Below are positions 45,183 to 55,144 of a stretch of 64,000 nucleotides of DNA, piece after piece (positions within the stretch are counted from its first letter, which is position 1; each line of letters begins with the position of its first letter). The translations under genes and the position numbers were made by a program. Below the pieces are notes generated by a model that saw only the letters and a list, made by a program, of their open reading frames with translations, searched no databases and had not been told where the DNA came from. Source of the DNA: Nisaea sediminum (GTDB taxonomy: Bacteria; Pseudomonadota; Alphaproteobacteria; Thalassobaculales; Thalassobaculaceae); NCBI RefSeq assembly GCF_014904705.1, contig NZ_JACZCQ010000006.1:744001-808000 (forward strand), read 5' to 3'.

Positions 45183-45322
45183 CGGCTCTTCCCTCGTCGG
45201 ACGGGTTCATTATTGTGTCGGCCGACCTTGCGCCGTCAGAGACGAAGACCGCCGGTGAGACATGTCGTTGGGAGCATGTCCGAGCGGCCGGACGCGCGCA
45301 AGAGAAGTGAGAAAGGTCGAGA

Positions 45323-45826
45323 ATGCGGGTCATCTGTCTGACGCTGTTCCTCGGTGCGCTGGTTGCGCCCGGCGTGCTGGCGCAGGACGTTTCCGACGGC
45401 GAGCTGGCCTCCGAAATGCGTTTCCAGGGCGGGCAGAGCGTTTTCCATTACGACTGGCAGCGTCTGACCGGAGACCTCACCTGCGACGGTGCGGCCGACA
45501 AGGTGGCCGGATATGTCGATCTGGACAATCCGGAGGGTCTCAGTTTCTTCTTCACGGTGGTCACGCGGCAAGACGGCAAGCTTGTCTCCGATGCGACGGT
45601 CACCTTCTTCGACGAGCGGCACGATCGCGGTCTCTGCGGCGAGGGAAAGCCGCCGCCGGTCCTGAGTCTCGAGCGGCTGACACCGGAGGAGGCACGGGAG
45701 CTGACCGGGAAAGAGGATGCGTGTCCAGTCGTGGTCAGGATCGACGACGGGCTGTGCGCCGCGCACCGCTATTTCTGGAGTGCGGAACCGGATCGGGACG
45801 ACCGTCTCATGCCGGTGAAGAACTGA
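45323..45826 (+). CDS. secreted four-cysteine protein A, unknown
   Basis: A 167-residue exported protein. Signal peptide MRVICLTLFLGALVAPGVLA, then QDVSDGELASEMRF. The mature part has the motif TGDLTCDGAADKVAGYVDLD, then GLCGEGKPPPVLSLE, a helix (TPEEARELTG) and cysteines in DACPVV and DGLCAAHRYFW. The four cysteines (CDG, LCG, ACP, LCA) are conserved in the adjacent paralog and probably form two disulfides. The Asp-rich motif near the first cysteine could bind calcium. No known family recognised. Confidence 0.72.
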   Translation: MRVICLTLFLGALVAPGVLAQDVSDGELASEMRFQGGQSVFHYDWQRLTGDLTCDGAADKVAGYVDLDNPEGLSFFFTVVTRQDGKLVSDATVTFFDERHDRGLCGEGKPPPVLSLERLTPEEARELTGKEDACPVVVRIDDGLCAAHRYFWSAEPDRDDRLMPVKN

Positions 45827-45849
45827 GGGTCGGGCAGGGACGAAAAGCG

Positions 45850-46365
45850 ATGACCGGACGGATGCGGATATTCCTTGTTGCGGCGCTCGCCGCCGTGTTC
45901 GCCCCGGATTCTGTCCGGGCGCAGGACGTTACCGATGCCGAGCTCAAGGGCGAGATGCGCTTTCACGGCGGAGAGCACGCCGCTGCCCACGACTGGCAGG
46001 TGCTGACCGGGGACGTGACCTGCGACGGCGATGCCGACAAGGTCGCGGGATATGTCAGTCACGACAATCCGGACGGCCGGAGATTCCTTCTTGTCGTCGC
46101 CGCACGGGAGGAAGGGCAGCTGGTCTCCGAATCCGTCGTCGTCCCTTTCGACAGCGCGAACCAGGCCGGTCTCTGCGGTACTGGCACGCCTCCGCCGAAG
46201 ATGTCGCTTGAGCAGTTCACCGACGAGGAGGCGCGCGAGATGCTGGGGATCGAGGGCGCCTGTCCGCTGGCCATCATCGTCGAGGACGGGATGTGCGACC
46301 TGCATCATTTTTTCTGGGTGCCGGAATGGGAAGAGGAACGGAAGCTGATCTTCTTTCGGAACTGA
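45850..46365 (+). CDS. secreted four-cysteine protein B, paralog of A
   Basis: A 171-residue paralog of the preceding gene, 23 bases downstream. Signal peptide MTGRMRIFLVAALAAVFAP, cleavage near VRA-QD (MRIFLV at residue 5 could also be the start). It has the same layout: DVTDAELKGEMRFHGG, TGDVTCDGDADKVAGYVSHD, GLCGTGTPPPKMSLEQ and TDEEAREMLG. ACPLAI and GMCDLHHFFWVPEWEEE follow. All four cysteines are kept. Tandem duplication with conserved disulfides implies an extracytoplasmic structural or binding role. Confidence 0.72.
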   Translation: MTGRMRIFLVAALAAVFAPDSVRAQDVTDAELKGEMRFHGGEHAAAHDWQVLTGDVTCDGDADKVAGYVSHDNPDGRRFLLVVAAREEGQLVSESVVVPFDSANQAGLCGTGTPPPKMSLEQFTDEEAREMLGIEGACPLAIIVEDGMCDLHHFFWVPEWEEERKLIFFRN

Positions 46366-46375
46366 GGAGATTCAC

Positions 46376-46720
46376 GTGAGAGCGCCGCGCTTGATGATCG
46401 CAGGTGTCACCCGACAGAACCGGCACGGGATCATTGCATCCGTCGGCAGGCTCGTGACCGGCGCCGGCGGCTGGATCGTCGATCATGCCCTGTTCTCCAA
46501 CGTCGCTGCGACGATTCGGGCGGAGATCCCGAGGCCGGGTCTGACGGGGTTCGGTGCCGGCTTGCTCGAGCTGGGGGTCGCCCTCGACCGTGAGAGTGCG
46601 GAGTCTCTGAGCGCCGCCGCCGGGCGACCAGATGACGATGATCTTGTCGTGTCGCTCAGCCTGACTTTCCTGCATGACGAGCCGGATCTGAAACATCCGG
46701 TTCCCGCTGTCCCGGGTTGA
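46376..46720 (+). CDS. ACT-domain-like protein, unknown
   Basis: A 114-residue protein starting at GTG 46376, with GAGGAG 7 bases upstream. Residues 7-50 (IAGVTRQNRHGIIASVGRL and the DHALFSNVAATIRAEIP strand) resemble an ACT domain of the GcvR/PurU type (DRPGIVAxV motif). The second half (DDDDLVVSLSLTFLHDEPD) could be a second short domain. Possible amino-acid- or folate-linked regulator. It lies 10 bases after the secreted paralog and may be translated from that mRNA by position only. Confidence 0.55.
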   Translation: MRAPRLMIAGVTRQNRHGIIASVGRLVTGAGGWIVDHALFSNVAATIRAEIPRPGLTGFGAGLLELGVALDRESAESLSAAAGRPDDDDLVVSLSLTFLHDEPDLKHPVPAVPG

Positions 46721-46764
46721 GAGGCTCCCGTCACTCGGCGTCCGCCTGAGCGTTTCCGGGCACC

Positions 46765-47712
46765 TTAGCGGTCGCGCGGATGGGCGCGTCGATGCACATC
46801 CATCAGGCGTTCCGCGTCGACGCTGGTATAGCGTTGGGTCGTTGCGAGCGAGGCATGGCCGAGCAGCTCCTGGATCGCCCGGAGATCGCCGCCGCCCGCG
46901 AGCAGATGCGTGGCGAAGGAATGGCGGAGCGCATGTGGCGTCGCGCTTTCCGGCAGGGCGAGCCAGCCGCGCGCCTGCCGCATCGTGCGCTGGGCGATCC
47001 CCGCCTGAAGGCGCTTGCCGCGCGCGCCGAGGAAGAGCGGGTCTTCCGGCCCGCCGCGATAGGGGCAACGGGCGAGATAATCCTCGATGGCGGAGCGGAC
47101 TGCGGGCAGGATCGGCACGATGCGCTGCTTGTTGCCTTTGCCGGTGACGGCGAGCGTGTCGCCTTTCGGCATGTCGCCGCGGTTGAGCGCAAGCGCCTCG
47201 CCGATGCGCAGACCGGCGCCGTAGAGCAGGGAGACCAGCGCCACGTCGCGGGCCGCGATCCAGGGTTCGGACGCGAGCTCGCCGACCGCCTCCAGCGTTT
47301 CCGCCGCTTCCGTGACCGTCAGTGCTTTCGGGACCGAGGCGGGGATGCGCGGGCCGCGAATCGCGAAGATCGCGGCGTTCGCGAGCACGTTCCGGCGCTC
47401 GAGAAAGCGGAAGAAACCGCGCACGACGGAGAGCGCGCGGGCGGTCGAGGTCTTGGCGTAGCCGCCGGAGGCCCGGCGCGCCAGCCAGGCGCGGAAGTCG
47501 GCCGGTTTCAGCGCCGCGAGATCGGCGATCTCCGGCGCCTGCCCGAGATGGTCCTGCAGAAAGTAGAGGAAGCTTTCGAGGTCCCGTTCATAGGCGTCGC
47601 TGGTGTGGGCGGAGGCACGCTTCTCGCTCGCCAGCCAGAGTCTCCAGGCCCCGATCGCGCCCGGCAGATTTCTGGGGCGGTCGGGGGCCGCTAGCCCGGC
47701 AGGTTCAGCCAT
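46765..47712 (-). CDS. xerC: site-specific tyrosine recombinase XerC
   Basis: With XerD resolves chromosome dimers at dif. The 315-residue protein has an N-terminal SAM-like domain (about 15-110) and a catalytic domain with Arg in YGAGLRIGEALAL, Lys in TGKGNKQR, HALRHSFATHLL, LGHASLATTQRY (His and the nucleophile Tyr). Its start overlaps the end of the DUF484 gene by 22 bases, the usual alphaproteobacterial arrangement beside priA. XerC rather than XerD is inferred from this context. Confidence 0.93.
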   Translation of the reverse strand: MAEPAGLAAPDRPRNLPGAIGAWRLWLASEKRASAHTSDAYERDLESFLYFLQDHLGQAPEIADLAALKPADFRAWLARRASGGYAKTSTARALSVVRGFFRFLERRNVLANAAIFAIRGPRIPASVPKALTVTEAAETLEAVGELASEPWIAARDVALVSLLYGAGLRIGEALALNRGDMPKGDTLAVTGKGNKQRIVPILPAVRSAIEDYLARCPYRGGPEDPLFLGARGKRLQAGIAQRTMRQARGWLALPESATPHALRHSFATHLLAGGGDLRAIQELLGHASLATTQRYTSVDAERLMDVHRRAHPRDR

Positions 47713-48437
47713 TGCCGGATGGTCAGTTCCGTGGTGCGGGCGAGGAAGCTCAGAAGTTCGGTCGCCTGCCCGTGGTGATAGGCCTCGCTGTCCCGGGTCC
47801 CGAAGGCCATCAGGCCCATCGGCGAATGCGGGCTGACCTGGATGCGGGCGAGCGCCATGGAGGACACCAGCCCCGCGGCCGCGCCGAAGATCTCCTCGTC
47901 GCCGTCCACGTTGGCGGCCAGCATCACGTCCTTGCCGGCGCCGAGTTTGCGGTCGATCGTCCCTGCCGGGATCGAGCGCACGCCCGAGGCATAGGCCTTC
48001 GGGATCGGCACGTCGCCGGCCTCGATGCAGATCGTCACCACGTCGATGCCGAGCATCACCGGCAGGTCGATGGTCACGGTCTGGATCAGATTGTCGAACG
48101 AGGTGGCGGCGACGATGCGCAGCACCGCCGCGTGGATCCGGTTCTGCGTCGTCTGGTTGCCGCGCGCCGTCGCGATCAGACCGGCATGCGAATCCTTCAG
48201 GCGCTGGTTTTCCGAGCGCAGGCGCTCCAGCATGAAATGCTGCATGTCGACCACCGCCTCGCCGCTGGTCCGGCTGGGCGGGGTCAGGATATCCATCAGC
48301 TCCGGATGGGCGACCAGAAAGTCCGGATGGGCCGACAGGTAGTCCGCGACCTGTTCGGCCGTGAGCGTCGGGGCAGGACGGTTCGCCGCCTCCTTCACGC
48401 TCTTGCCCGGCTCCGCCGCGGATCCCTTGCCTGTCAT
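47691..48437 (-). CDS. DUF484 family protein
   Basis: A 248-residue GAF-like protein of unknown biochemical role. After a short Pro/Ala N-terminus it has VADYLSAHPDFLVAHPELMD (about 30-50), the DUF484 hallmark. A coiled coil (MLERLRSENQRLKD) and a GAF-type C-terminal domain follow, the latter including SPMGLMAFGTRDSEAYHHG. The gene is nearly always next to xerC, as here (22-base overlap). It lies 16 bases after the transaldolase gene. Confidence 0.9.
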   Translation of the reverse strand: MTGKGSAAEPGKSVKEAANRPAPTLTAEQVADYLSAHPDFLVAHPELMDILTPPSRTSGEAVVDMQHFMLERLRSENQRLKDSHAGLIATARGNQTTQNRIHAAVLRIVAATSFDNLIQTVTIDLPVMLGIDVVTICIEAGDVPIPKAYASGVRSIPAGTIDRKLGAGKDVMLAANVDGDEEIFGAAAGLVSSMALARIQVSPHSPMGLMAFGTRDSEAYHHGQATELLSFLARTTELTIRQWLNLPG

Positions 48438-48453
48438 GGCCCGTCCTTCCTGC

Positions 48454-49107
48454 TCAGAGGATGCTCTGACCGGTCTTCGCCCAGTCCTTCATGAAGGCGT
48501 CGAGGCCCTTGTCGGTGAGCGGGTGATTGTAGAGGCTGCGCAACACGCCCGGCGGCACGGTGGCGACGTCCGCGCCCAGTTTCGCCGCATCGATCACATG
48601 CTGCGGGCCGCGCACGGAGGCGACCAGGATCTCGGTGTCGAAATCGTAGTTTGCGTAGATGTCGGCGATATCCGCGATCAGATCCATACCCGGAACGCCG
48701 ATGTCGTCGAGCCGGCCGACGAAGGGCGAGATGAAGGCGGCGCCGGCCTTGGCGGCGAGCAGGGCCTGGCCGGCCGAGAAGCAGAGCGTGACATTCACCG
48801 GAATGCCTTCGTCGGCGAGCGCCTTGCAGGTCTTCAGGCCGTCCACCGTGAGCGGCACCTTCACGGCGATATTGTCGGCGAGCTTGGCGAGGAAGAGGCC
48901 TTCCTTCAGCATCGTCGCATGGTCCGTCGCGGTCACTTCTGCGCTGACCGGACCGTCGACGATCCCGCAGATCTCCTTGATCACTTCGAGGATCGGGCGG
49001 CCCGATTTCGCGATCAGCGACGGGTTGGTGGTGACCCCGTCCACGAGACCGGTCGCGGCCAGATCCTTGATCTCCGCGACGTCGGCGGTGTCGATGAAGA
49101 ATTTCAT
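48454..49107 (-). CDS. transaldolase / fructose-6-phosphate aldolase family
   Basis: A 217-residue small-type transaldolase. It begins [20 protein letters not shown] and has [10 protein letters not shown], the Schiff-base Lys83 in [40 protein letters not shown] and [16 protein letters not shown]. Both true transaldolase and fructose-6-phosphate aldolase occur in this subfamily; free-standing genes in alphaproteobacteria usually serve as transaldolase. First gene of the fsa-DUF484-xerC unit. Confidence 0.9.
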   Translation of the reverse strand: MKFFIDTADVAEIKDLAATGLVDGVTTNPSLIAKSGRPILEVIKEICGIVDGPVSAEVTATDHATMLKEGLFLAKLADNIAVKVPLTVDGLKTCKALADEGIPVNVTLCFSAGQALLAAKAGAAFISPFVGRLDDIGVPGMDLIADIADIYANYDFDTEILVASVRGPQHVIDAAKLGADVATVPPGVLRSLYNHPLTDKGLDAFMKDWAKTGQSIL

Positions 49108-49266
49108 GTCGTCCTGTATCCTCGGCAGGTGGTGAATCCGGGCCCCGTATGACCGAATCGACCCGGCGAGTCTAGCGCATACAAGGGTGCTGTGCCAGAG
49201 ACGCCGGGCCCTTGCCGGAGCTTTTCACATTGCCGAAAGAAACGGACAGTGACGGCGGACCGCCGA

Positions 49267-49560
49267 TCAGATCAGGCGCCGCCCTCCGGCGAAGACCTGC
49301 TTCCAGGCCAGCACCTGGACGGATTTGCGAAGTCCGGTCGGCCAGAATGGGTCGGCGTGAACGAGTGTCTCCACGGCCTCCGCGTCGGGCGCCTCGACGA
49401 TCCAGAGACCGCCCGCGCTCTCGCCATAGGACGGCAACGGCCCGGCCGCATCGATCCGTGCTTTGTTGGCGTCAAGAAACGCGAGATGGGCGGGCATGTG
49501 GGTCTTGCGGATATCCGGGTCGGCGGCGGGATCGTCTTCGAACAGAACGGCGAATTTCAT
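49267..49560 (-). CDS. YciI family protein
   Basis: A 97-residue ferredoxin-like-fold protein of the YCII family: MKFAVLFEDDPAADPDIR, MPAHLAFLDANKARI, AGPLPSYGESAGGLWIVEA and DPFWPTGLRKSVQV. These proteins often act as small hydrolases or hydrogen-peroxide/dehalogenation-related enzymes; function here unknown. The start at 49560 has GAGGAG 6 bases upstream. It is divergent from the LysR gene, which probably regulates it. Confidence 0.85.
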   Translation of the reverse strand: MKFAVLFEDDPAADPDIRKTHMPAHLAFLDANKARIDAAGPLPSYGESAGGLWIVEAPDAEAVETLVHADPFWPTGLRKSVQVLAWKQVFAGGRRLI

Positions 49561-49652
49561 GGTTGGCTCCTCTGTCTGGTTCTCTGCCGGGCAATCCTCA
49601 CTCTGCATTCATGAGAATTGAACAAGGGAGTTCGAAGATTTAATCTGCGAAA

Positions 49653-50516
49653 ATGCAGAATATGAACTGGTACGACCTGCAGGTTCTGGCGGCGGTGCAG
49701 CGCGGCGGGTCGGTCGCGGCTGCAGCCCGCCTGCTCGGCATCGACCAGACGACGGTGTCGCGCCGCATCGCGCAGCTTCAGGAGGCGGCGGGAATCGATC
49801 TTGTGATCCGGGGTTCGCAGCGACGCCTGGCCCTTACGCCGCTCGGAGAAGAGATCGCCGAGCGGGCGCTGGCAATGGAGCGGGAGGCGGACGCGGCGGC
49901 ATCCCTGCTCGGGGATCGGCGGAAGGCGGTGGCGGGAACCGTCAGGCTGACCGCGGTGCCGATGCTGGTGAACCACCTGCTCGCGCCGGCCTCCGGGGCG
50001 CTGTTCTCTGCCCATCCGGAGCTGACGCTTGAGCTGGTACCCGAGAATCGGGATCTCAGCCTGACCCGCCGCGAGGCCGACCTCGCGCTCCGTCTGGCGA
50101 GGCCCGAAACCGGTGGCAGCGACGTGAAGGCGCGGCGAATCGGAACCCTGTTTTATCGGGCCTACGAGACTCAGTCCGGTACCGGCGGCGTCGCGTGGAT
50201 TCTCTACGAGGCCGCCATGGCGCATCTGCCCCATGCCCGCTGGCTTGCCCGGCGGGCCCGGCGCGTGGGGGAATCGGTGTCGGGGCTTCGGGTCGGCGAT
50301 GCGGAGAGCGCGCTCGAAGCGGTCGCCGCCGGGATCGGACGCTCGATTCTCCCCACCATGATCGCCGATGGCGATTCCCGGTTGCAGGTGTTCGACCCGG
50401 TCGATGCGGAGCCGTTTGCGGAGCGGGAAGTCTGGCTCCTGTCCCATGCGCAGCAGCCGAACGCCGCGGCGATCGGCGCCGTCTCATCCTGGCTCGAGGG
50501 TCTCTTCGCCCCCTGA
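49653..50516 (+). CDS. LysR-family transcriptional regulator
   Basis: A 287-residue LTTR with the N-terminal winged helix (WYDLQVLAAVQRGGSVAAAA, LLGIDQTTVSRRIAQLQ, residues about 5-65) and a periplasmic-binding-like effector domain from about 92. A second in-frame ATG at residue 4 could be the start. It is divergent from the YciI gene across 92 bases, the standard layout for an LTTR and its target. The effector domain is slightly short. Confidence 0.9.
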   Translation: MQNMNWYDLQVLAAVQRGGSVAAAARLLGIDQTTVSRRIAQLQEAAGIDLVIRGSQRRLALTPLGEEIAERALAMEREADAAASLLGDRRKAVAGTVRLTAVPMLVNHLLAPASGALFSAHPELTLELVPENRDLSLTRREADLALRLARPETGGSDVKARRIGTLFYRAYETQSGTGGVAWILYEAAMAHLPHARWLARRARRVGESVSGLRVGDAESALEAVAAGIGRSILPTMIADGDSRLQVFDPVDAEPFAEREVWLLSHAQQPNAAAIGAVSSWLEGLFAP

Positions 50517-50588
50517 TCCGGCCGCGGTTCCGCCCGTCTGTGCGCTGCGCCGTTGCGGAGCACGGGCGCCGCCGCCACACTCCGCTCC

Positions 50589-52814
50589 ATGTCCGACCTC
50601 TTCCAAGATGAGCTCCGCCGCATCCAGGTGCTGATCCCGCTGCCGCTCGCGGGGCCTTACGACTATCTCGCCGAGGCGGAGTCCGACCTGACGCTCGGCA
50701 GCATCGTCGAGGTGCCGCTCGGCAATCGGCGGACCGTCGGCGTGGTCTGGAACATGGAGGTTCCGGAGGTACCGGAGAGCGACCAGGTCGCGCGGGAGCG
50801 GCTGAAACCGGTATTCCGCCGCCTGCCCGTGCCGTCGCTGCCGGAGCCGGTGATCCGGCTGGTCGACTGGGTCGCCTCCTACACGCTCTCCGCACAGGGT
50901 GCGGTGCTGCGCATGGCGATCAGCGTGCCCGACGCGTTCGAGCCGGCGAAACCGGTGACGGCATACACGGCACTGCCGGGCGGCCCCGGGGCTGTCGAAG
51001 CGCTCGGTCTCAAACTGACGTCCGCCCGCCGACGGGTTCTCGCGCTGCTGGAGGACGGCCCGCCGCGGACGGCGAAGGAGATCGCGGAGGAGACCGGCGT
51101 CGGCACCTCGGTGGTGAAAGGGCTCGCCGAAGGTGGAGGGCTCATCTCGGTGGCCCTGCCCGCCGATGCGCCCTTCCCTGATCCGGATCCCGAACGGCAC
51201 CGGGAAACGCCGCTCTCGGAAGAGCAGGGCGAAGTCGCTGAAACGCTGACCGAAGCGGTGAGGGCGGAACGCTTCTCCGCCCTGCTGCTCGACGGCGAGA
51301 CCGGCGCGGGCAAGACCGAGGTCTATTTCGAAGCAGTGGCGGAGGCGCTCCGGCGCGGCAAGCAGGTGCTGGTGCTGCTCCCTGAAATCGCGCTCTCCTC
51401 GGAATGGCTGAACCGTTTCGAGGCACGCTTCGGGGTGCGCCCGGCGGAATGGCACTCGGATCTGAAGCCGCGCCGCCGCCGCCATACCTGGCGCGCGGTC
51501 GCGGAAGGCAAGGTCCGTGTGCTGGTCGGGGCCCGGTCCGCCCTTTTCCTGCCCTTTCCCGATCTCGGCCTGATCGTCGTCGATGAAGAGCATGAATCCG
51601 CCTACAAGCAGGAGGAGGGCGTGGTCTATCACGGCCGCGACATGGCGGTGGTGCGGGCCAGCCTGACGCCCTGCCCGGTGGTGCTGGTCTCCGCGACCCC
51701 GGCACTGGAGAGCTTGCGCAACGCCGAGCAGGGCCGTTACGTCCATCTGCGCCTGACCGCGCGGCACGGCGCCGCCACGCTTCCGAAGGTCGAGCTGGTC
51801 GATCTCCGCCGCCACCAGCCGGAGCGCGGGCGCTGGCTCTCAAAGCCGCTGGTCGACGCCATGAAAGCCGCGCTTGAAGCCGGCGAGCAGTCGCTGATCT
51901 TCCTGAACCGCCGGGGCTATGCGCCGCTGACCCTCTGCCGGGCCTGCGGGCATCGGCTGGAATGCCCGAGCTGTTCCGCCTGGCTGGTCGAGCACAGGCT
52001 GCTCGGCCGGCTGCAGTGCCATCATTGCGGCTACAGCGCGCGGCTGCCGAAAGCCTGCCCGTCCTGCGCGGCGGAGGACAGTTTCGTCGCCAGCGGCCCT
52101 GGTGTGGAGCGGATGGCCGAGGAGGTGGCCGCGCTCTTTCCCGAGGCCCGCTTCCAGATCGTCTCCAGCGATACGCTCAATGGCCCGGCGGCGGCGGCGG
52201 AATTCGTGCGCAGCGTCAACGAGGGTGAGGTCGACATCATTCTCGGCACCCAGATCGTGGCCAAGGGCTACCATTTTCCGAAGCTGACTTTGGTCGGCGT
52301 CGTCGATGCCGATCTCGGCCTTGCCGGCGGCGATCTCCGCGCGGCGGAACGGACCTACCAGCTGCTTCACCAGGTCGCAGGCCGGGCCGGGCGGGCGGAG
52401 CACCCGGGCCGCGTGCTGTTGCAGACCCATCAGCCGGAGAACCCGGTGCTGAAGGCACTGGCCGAGTGGGACCGGGACGGTTTCCTTGCCGAGGAGGCAT
52501 CGGCGCGGGAACGGCAGGGCATGCCGCCCTTCGGCCGCCTTGCCGGCCTGATCGTGAGCGCCGCCGATCCGAACCAGGCCGACATGGTGGCCAGCCGGAT
52601 CGGCCGTGCGGCGCCGAATCTGGAGGGCGTTTCCGTTCTCGGACCGGCTCCGGCGCCGCTCGCCTTGCTGCGCGGACGGCACCGGCGGCGGCTGCTGGTG
52701 AAGACCCGGCGCGAGATCAACATCCAGGCAGTTCTGAGAGACTGGCTCGCGCGTGTGGAGATTCCCTCCGCGGTTCGTGTCACGGTCGATATCGACCCCT
52801 ACAGTTTCCTCTGA
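50589..52814 (+). CDS. priA: primosomal protein N' (replication restart helicase)
   Basis: 3'-5' helicase that reloads the replisome at stalled forks. The 741-residue protein has the 3'BD domain (about 1-105), Walker A LLDGETGAGKTEVY (233-246) and the DEEH box in IVVDEEHESAYKQ. Eight zinc-ligand cysteines lie in CRACGHRLECPSCS and CHHCGYSARLPKACPSC, and helicase motifs include GTQIVAKGYHFP and HQVAGRAGRAEHPG. The ATG at 50589 is preferred over 50553 from the MSDLFQ start, though neither has a clear ribosome site. Divergent neighbourhood to xerC/DUF484/fsa, upstream of atpH. Confidence 0.96.
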   Translation: MSDLFQDELRRIQVLIPLPLAGPYDYLAEAESDLTLGSIVEVPLGNRRTVGVVWNMEVPEVPESDQVARERLKPVFRRLPVPSLPEPVIRLVDWVASYTLSAQGAVLRMAISVPDAFEPAKPVTAYTALPGGPGAVEALGLKLTSARRRVLALLEDGPPRTAKEIAEETGVGTSVVKGLAEGGGLISVALPADAPFPDPDPERHRETPLSEEQGEVAETLTEAVRAERFSALLLDGETGAGKTEVYFEAVAEALRRGKQVLVLLPEIALSSEWLNRFEARFGVRPAEWHSDLKPRRRRHTWRAVAEGKVRVLVGARSALFLPFPDLGLIVVDEEHESAYKQEEGVVYHGRDMAVVRASLTPCPVVLVSATPALESLRNAEQGRYVHLRLTARHGAATLPKVELVDLRRHQPERGRWLSKPLVDAMKAALEAGEQSLIFLNRRGYAPLTLCRACGHRLECPSCSAWLVEHRLLGRLQCHHCGYSARLPKACPSCAAEDSFVASGPGVERMAEEVAALFPEARFQIVSSDTLNGPAAAAEFVRSVNEGEVDIILGTQIVAKGYHFPKLTLVGVVDADLGLAGGDLRAAERTYQLLHQVAGRAGRAEHPGRVLLQTHQPENPVLKALAEWDRDGFLAEEASARERQGMPPFGRLAGLIVSAADPNQADMVASRIGRAAPNLEGVSVLGPAPAPLALLRGRHRRRLLVKTRREINIQAVLRDWLARVEIPSAVRVTVDIDPYSFL

Positions 52815-53025
52815 GTTCCGGGGTAATCCGCCCCGGAGGATGCACCATGCGGGAAGCGGGCAGGGACCGCTTGCACGGGGTGAACCACTATGCTAGAGAA
52901 CCGCCGCGCTCGGCGGAAACTGCCGTCGACGAGGGTAATTTTTGGTCAATATTCGCCTGGAACCGATCTGGCCCGATCCGGATCCGGTAACCCGGTGAAA
53001 TCTCAGGAAGAAGAGGCGTTCTCTG

Positions 53026-53577
53026 GTGGCTTCCGAAACGACAGGCTTGGCCGGAAGATATGCGTCCGCCCTCTATGAGCTGGCGGACGGCGAGAAAGCT
53101 CTGGACGCCGTTGCGGACGATCTTCGGTCGCTGCGGCAGGCCCTGATTGAAAGCCCCGAGCTTCTGCGTCTGGTCCGCTCGCCGGTGCTTTCCCGGGACG
53201 AGCAGACGCGCGGCATCACGGCCGTTCTCGAAAAGATGGGCGCCCAGGCGCTGACCCAGAAATTCATCGGGACCGTCGCGGGCAACCGGCGCCTTTTCGC
53301 GCTGGACGCGATGATCACCGCATTCCTTGCCGAGCTCGCCGCACGCCGCGGCGAGGTCACGGCCGATGTGACCTCCGCCGTCGAGCTGAGCAAAGAGCAG
53401 CTCGCCGACGTGACCGACGCCATCAAGAAGGCGGTCGGTCAGAAGGTCGCCGTCAATCTCTCCGTCGATCCGGCTTTGATCGGCGGACTTATCGTGCGCG
53501 TCGGTTCGCGCATGATCGACAACTCAATCCGTTCCAAGCTGCAGCGTCTGCAACTTGCTATGAAAGGTGTTGGCTGA
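53026..53577 (+). CDS. atpH: ATP synthase F1 delta subunit
   Basis: Peripheral-stalk connector of F1 to b subunits. The 183-residue protein starts at GTG 53026 ([19 protein letters not shown]) with AAGAGG 9 bases upstream. It has the delta/OSCP fold with the C-terminal [20 protein letters not shown] signature. It overlaps atpA by one base (stop-start TGATG). The alphaproteobacterial split of F1 (atpHAGDC) and F0 operons is seen here: no atpIBEF in the window. Confidence 0.96.
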   Translation: MASETTGLAGRYASALYELADGEKALDAVADDLRSLRQALIESPELLRLVRSPVLSRDEQTRGITAVLEKMGAQALTQKFIGTVAGNRRLFALDAMITAFLAELAARRGEVTADVTSAVELSKEQLADVTDAIKKAVGQKVAVNLSVDPALIGGLIVRVGSRMIDNSIRSKLQRLQLAMKGVG

Positions 53578-55112
53578 TGGATATCCGCGCCGCTGAGATT
53601 TCTTCGATCCTGAAGGAACAGATCGCGAATTTCGGAACCGAAGCAGAGGTGGCCGAAGTCGGTCAGGTTCTCTCCGTCGGTGACGGTATCGCCCGTGTCT
53701 ATGGCCTCGACAAGGTCCAGGCCGGCGAAATGGTCGAGTTCCCGGGCGGCGTCCAGGGTATGGCGCTGAACCTCGAAGACGACAATGTCGGTGTCGTTAT
53801 CTTCGGTGAAGACCGCGGCATCAAGGAAGGCGACACCGTCAAGCGGACCGGCGCCATTGTCGACGTTCCGGTCGGCAAGAGCCTGCTCGGCCGCGTGGTC
53901 GACGGTCTCGGCAACCCGATCGACGGCAAGGGCCCGCTGAAGGACGTCGAGCGCAAGCGCGTCGAGGTCAAGGCGCCGGGCATCATGCCGCGTAAGTCGG
54001 TGCACGAGCCGATGCAGACCGGCCTCAAGGCCATCGACAGCCTGATCCCGGTCGGTCGTGGCCAGCGCGAGCTGATCATCGGTGACCGCCAGACCGGCAA
54101 GACCGCGATCGCCATCGACACCTTCATCAACCAGAAGTCCGTGAACGAAGCGGCCGGCGACGACGACAGCAAGAAGCTGTTCTGCATCTATGTCGCGATC
54201 GGCCAGAAGCGTTCCACCGTCGCCCAGATCGTGAAGACCCTGGAGGACTACGGCGCGATGGAATATTCCATCGTCGTGGCCGCCACCGCTTCCGAGCCGG
54301 CGCCGATGCAGTATCTCGCGCCGTATACCGGCTGCACCATGGGCGAGTACTTCCGCGACAATGGCATGCACTCGGTCATCGTCTATGACGATCTGTCCAA
54401 GCAGGCCGTCGCCTATCGCCAGATGTCCCTGCTGCTGCGCCGCCCGCCGGGGCGCGAAGCCTTCCCGGGCGACGTCTTCTACCTGCACTCCCGCCTTCTG
54501 GAGCGCGCGGCGAAGCTGAACGACGACCAGGGCGCCGGTTCCATGACCGCCCTCCCGGTCATCGAAACCCAGGCCGGTGACGTCTCGGCCTACATTCCGA
54601 CCAACGTGATCTCGATCACCGACGGCCAGATCTTCCTCGAGACCGAACTGTTCTACCAGGGCATCCGCCCGGCGGTGAACGTCGGCCTCTCGGTCAGCCG
54701 CGTCGGTTCCGCCGCCCAGATCAAGGCGATGAAGCAGGTTGCCGGTACCATCAAGCTCGAGCTTGCCCAGTATCGTGAAATGGCGGCCTTCGCGCAGTTC
54801 GCGTCGGACCTCGACCCGATCACGCAGAAGCTGCTGGCCCGCGGTTCCCGCCTGACCGAGCTGCTGAAGCAGCCGCAATACTCGCCGCTCGCGGTCGAGG
54901 AGCAGGTGGCGATCATCTTCGCCGGTGTGCGCGGTTATCTCGACCAGCTGCCGCTGGGCGACGTGACCCGCTTCGAGCAGGCCTATCTTTCCGAGATCCG
55001 TGCCAAGGGCAAAGATATCCTGGAGACGATCCGGAACGAGAAGGCGCTCTCCTCGGAGACCGAAGAAAAGCTGAAGGCGTTCCTCGACGGCTTCGCCAAG
55101 ACCTTCGCGTAA
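53577..55112 (+). CDS. atpA: ATP synthase F1 alpha subunit
   Basis: Regulatory nucleotide-binding subunit of F1. The 511-residue protein has the P-loop GDRQTGKTA (169-177), the [20 protein letters not shown] segment and the family signature region [17 protein letters not shown]. Normal length. The ATG overlaps the atpH stop. Confidence 0.98.
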   Translation: MDIRAAEISSILKEQIANFGTEAEVAEVGQVLSVGDGIARVYGLDKVQAGEMVEFPGGVQGMALNLEDDNVGVVIFGEDRGIKEGDTVKRTGAIVDVPVGKSLLGRVVDGLGNPIDGKGPLKDVERKRVEVKAPGIMPRKSVHEPMQTGLKAIDSLIPVGRGQRELIIGDRQTGKTAIAIDTFINQKSVNEAAGDDDSKKLFCIYVAIGQKRSTVAQIVKTLEDYGAMEYSIVVAATASEPAPMQYLAPYTGCTMGEYFRDNGMHSVIVYDDLSKQAVAYRQMSLLLRRPPGREAFPGDVFYLHSRLLERAAKLNDDQGAGSMTALPVIETQAGDVSAYIPTNVISITDGQIFLETELFYQGIRPAVNVGLSVSRVGSAAQIKAMKQVAGTIKLELAQYREMAAFAQFASDLDPITQKLLARGSRLTELLKQPQYSPLAVEEQVAIIFAGVRGYLDQLPLGDVTRFEQAYLSEIRAKGKDILETIRNEKALSSETEEKLKAFLDGFAKTFA

Positions 55113-55144
55113 GGATCCGACGCTAGTCGAGCCGGGGAGCAAAG

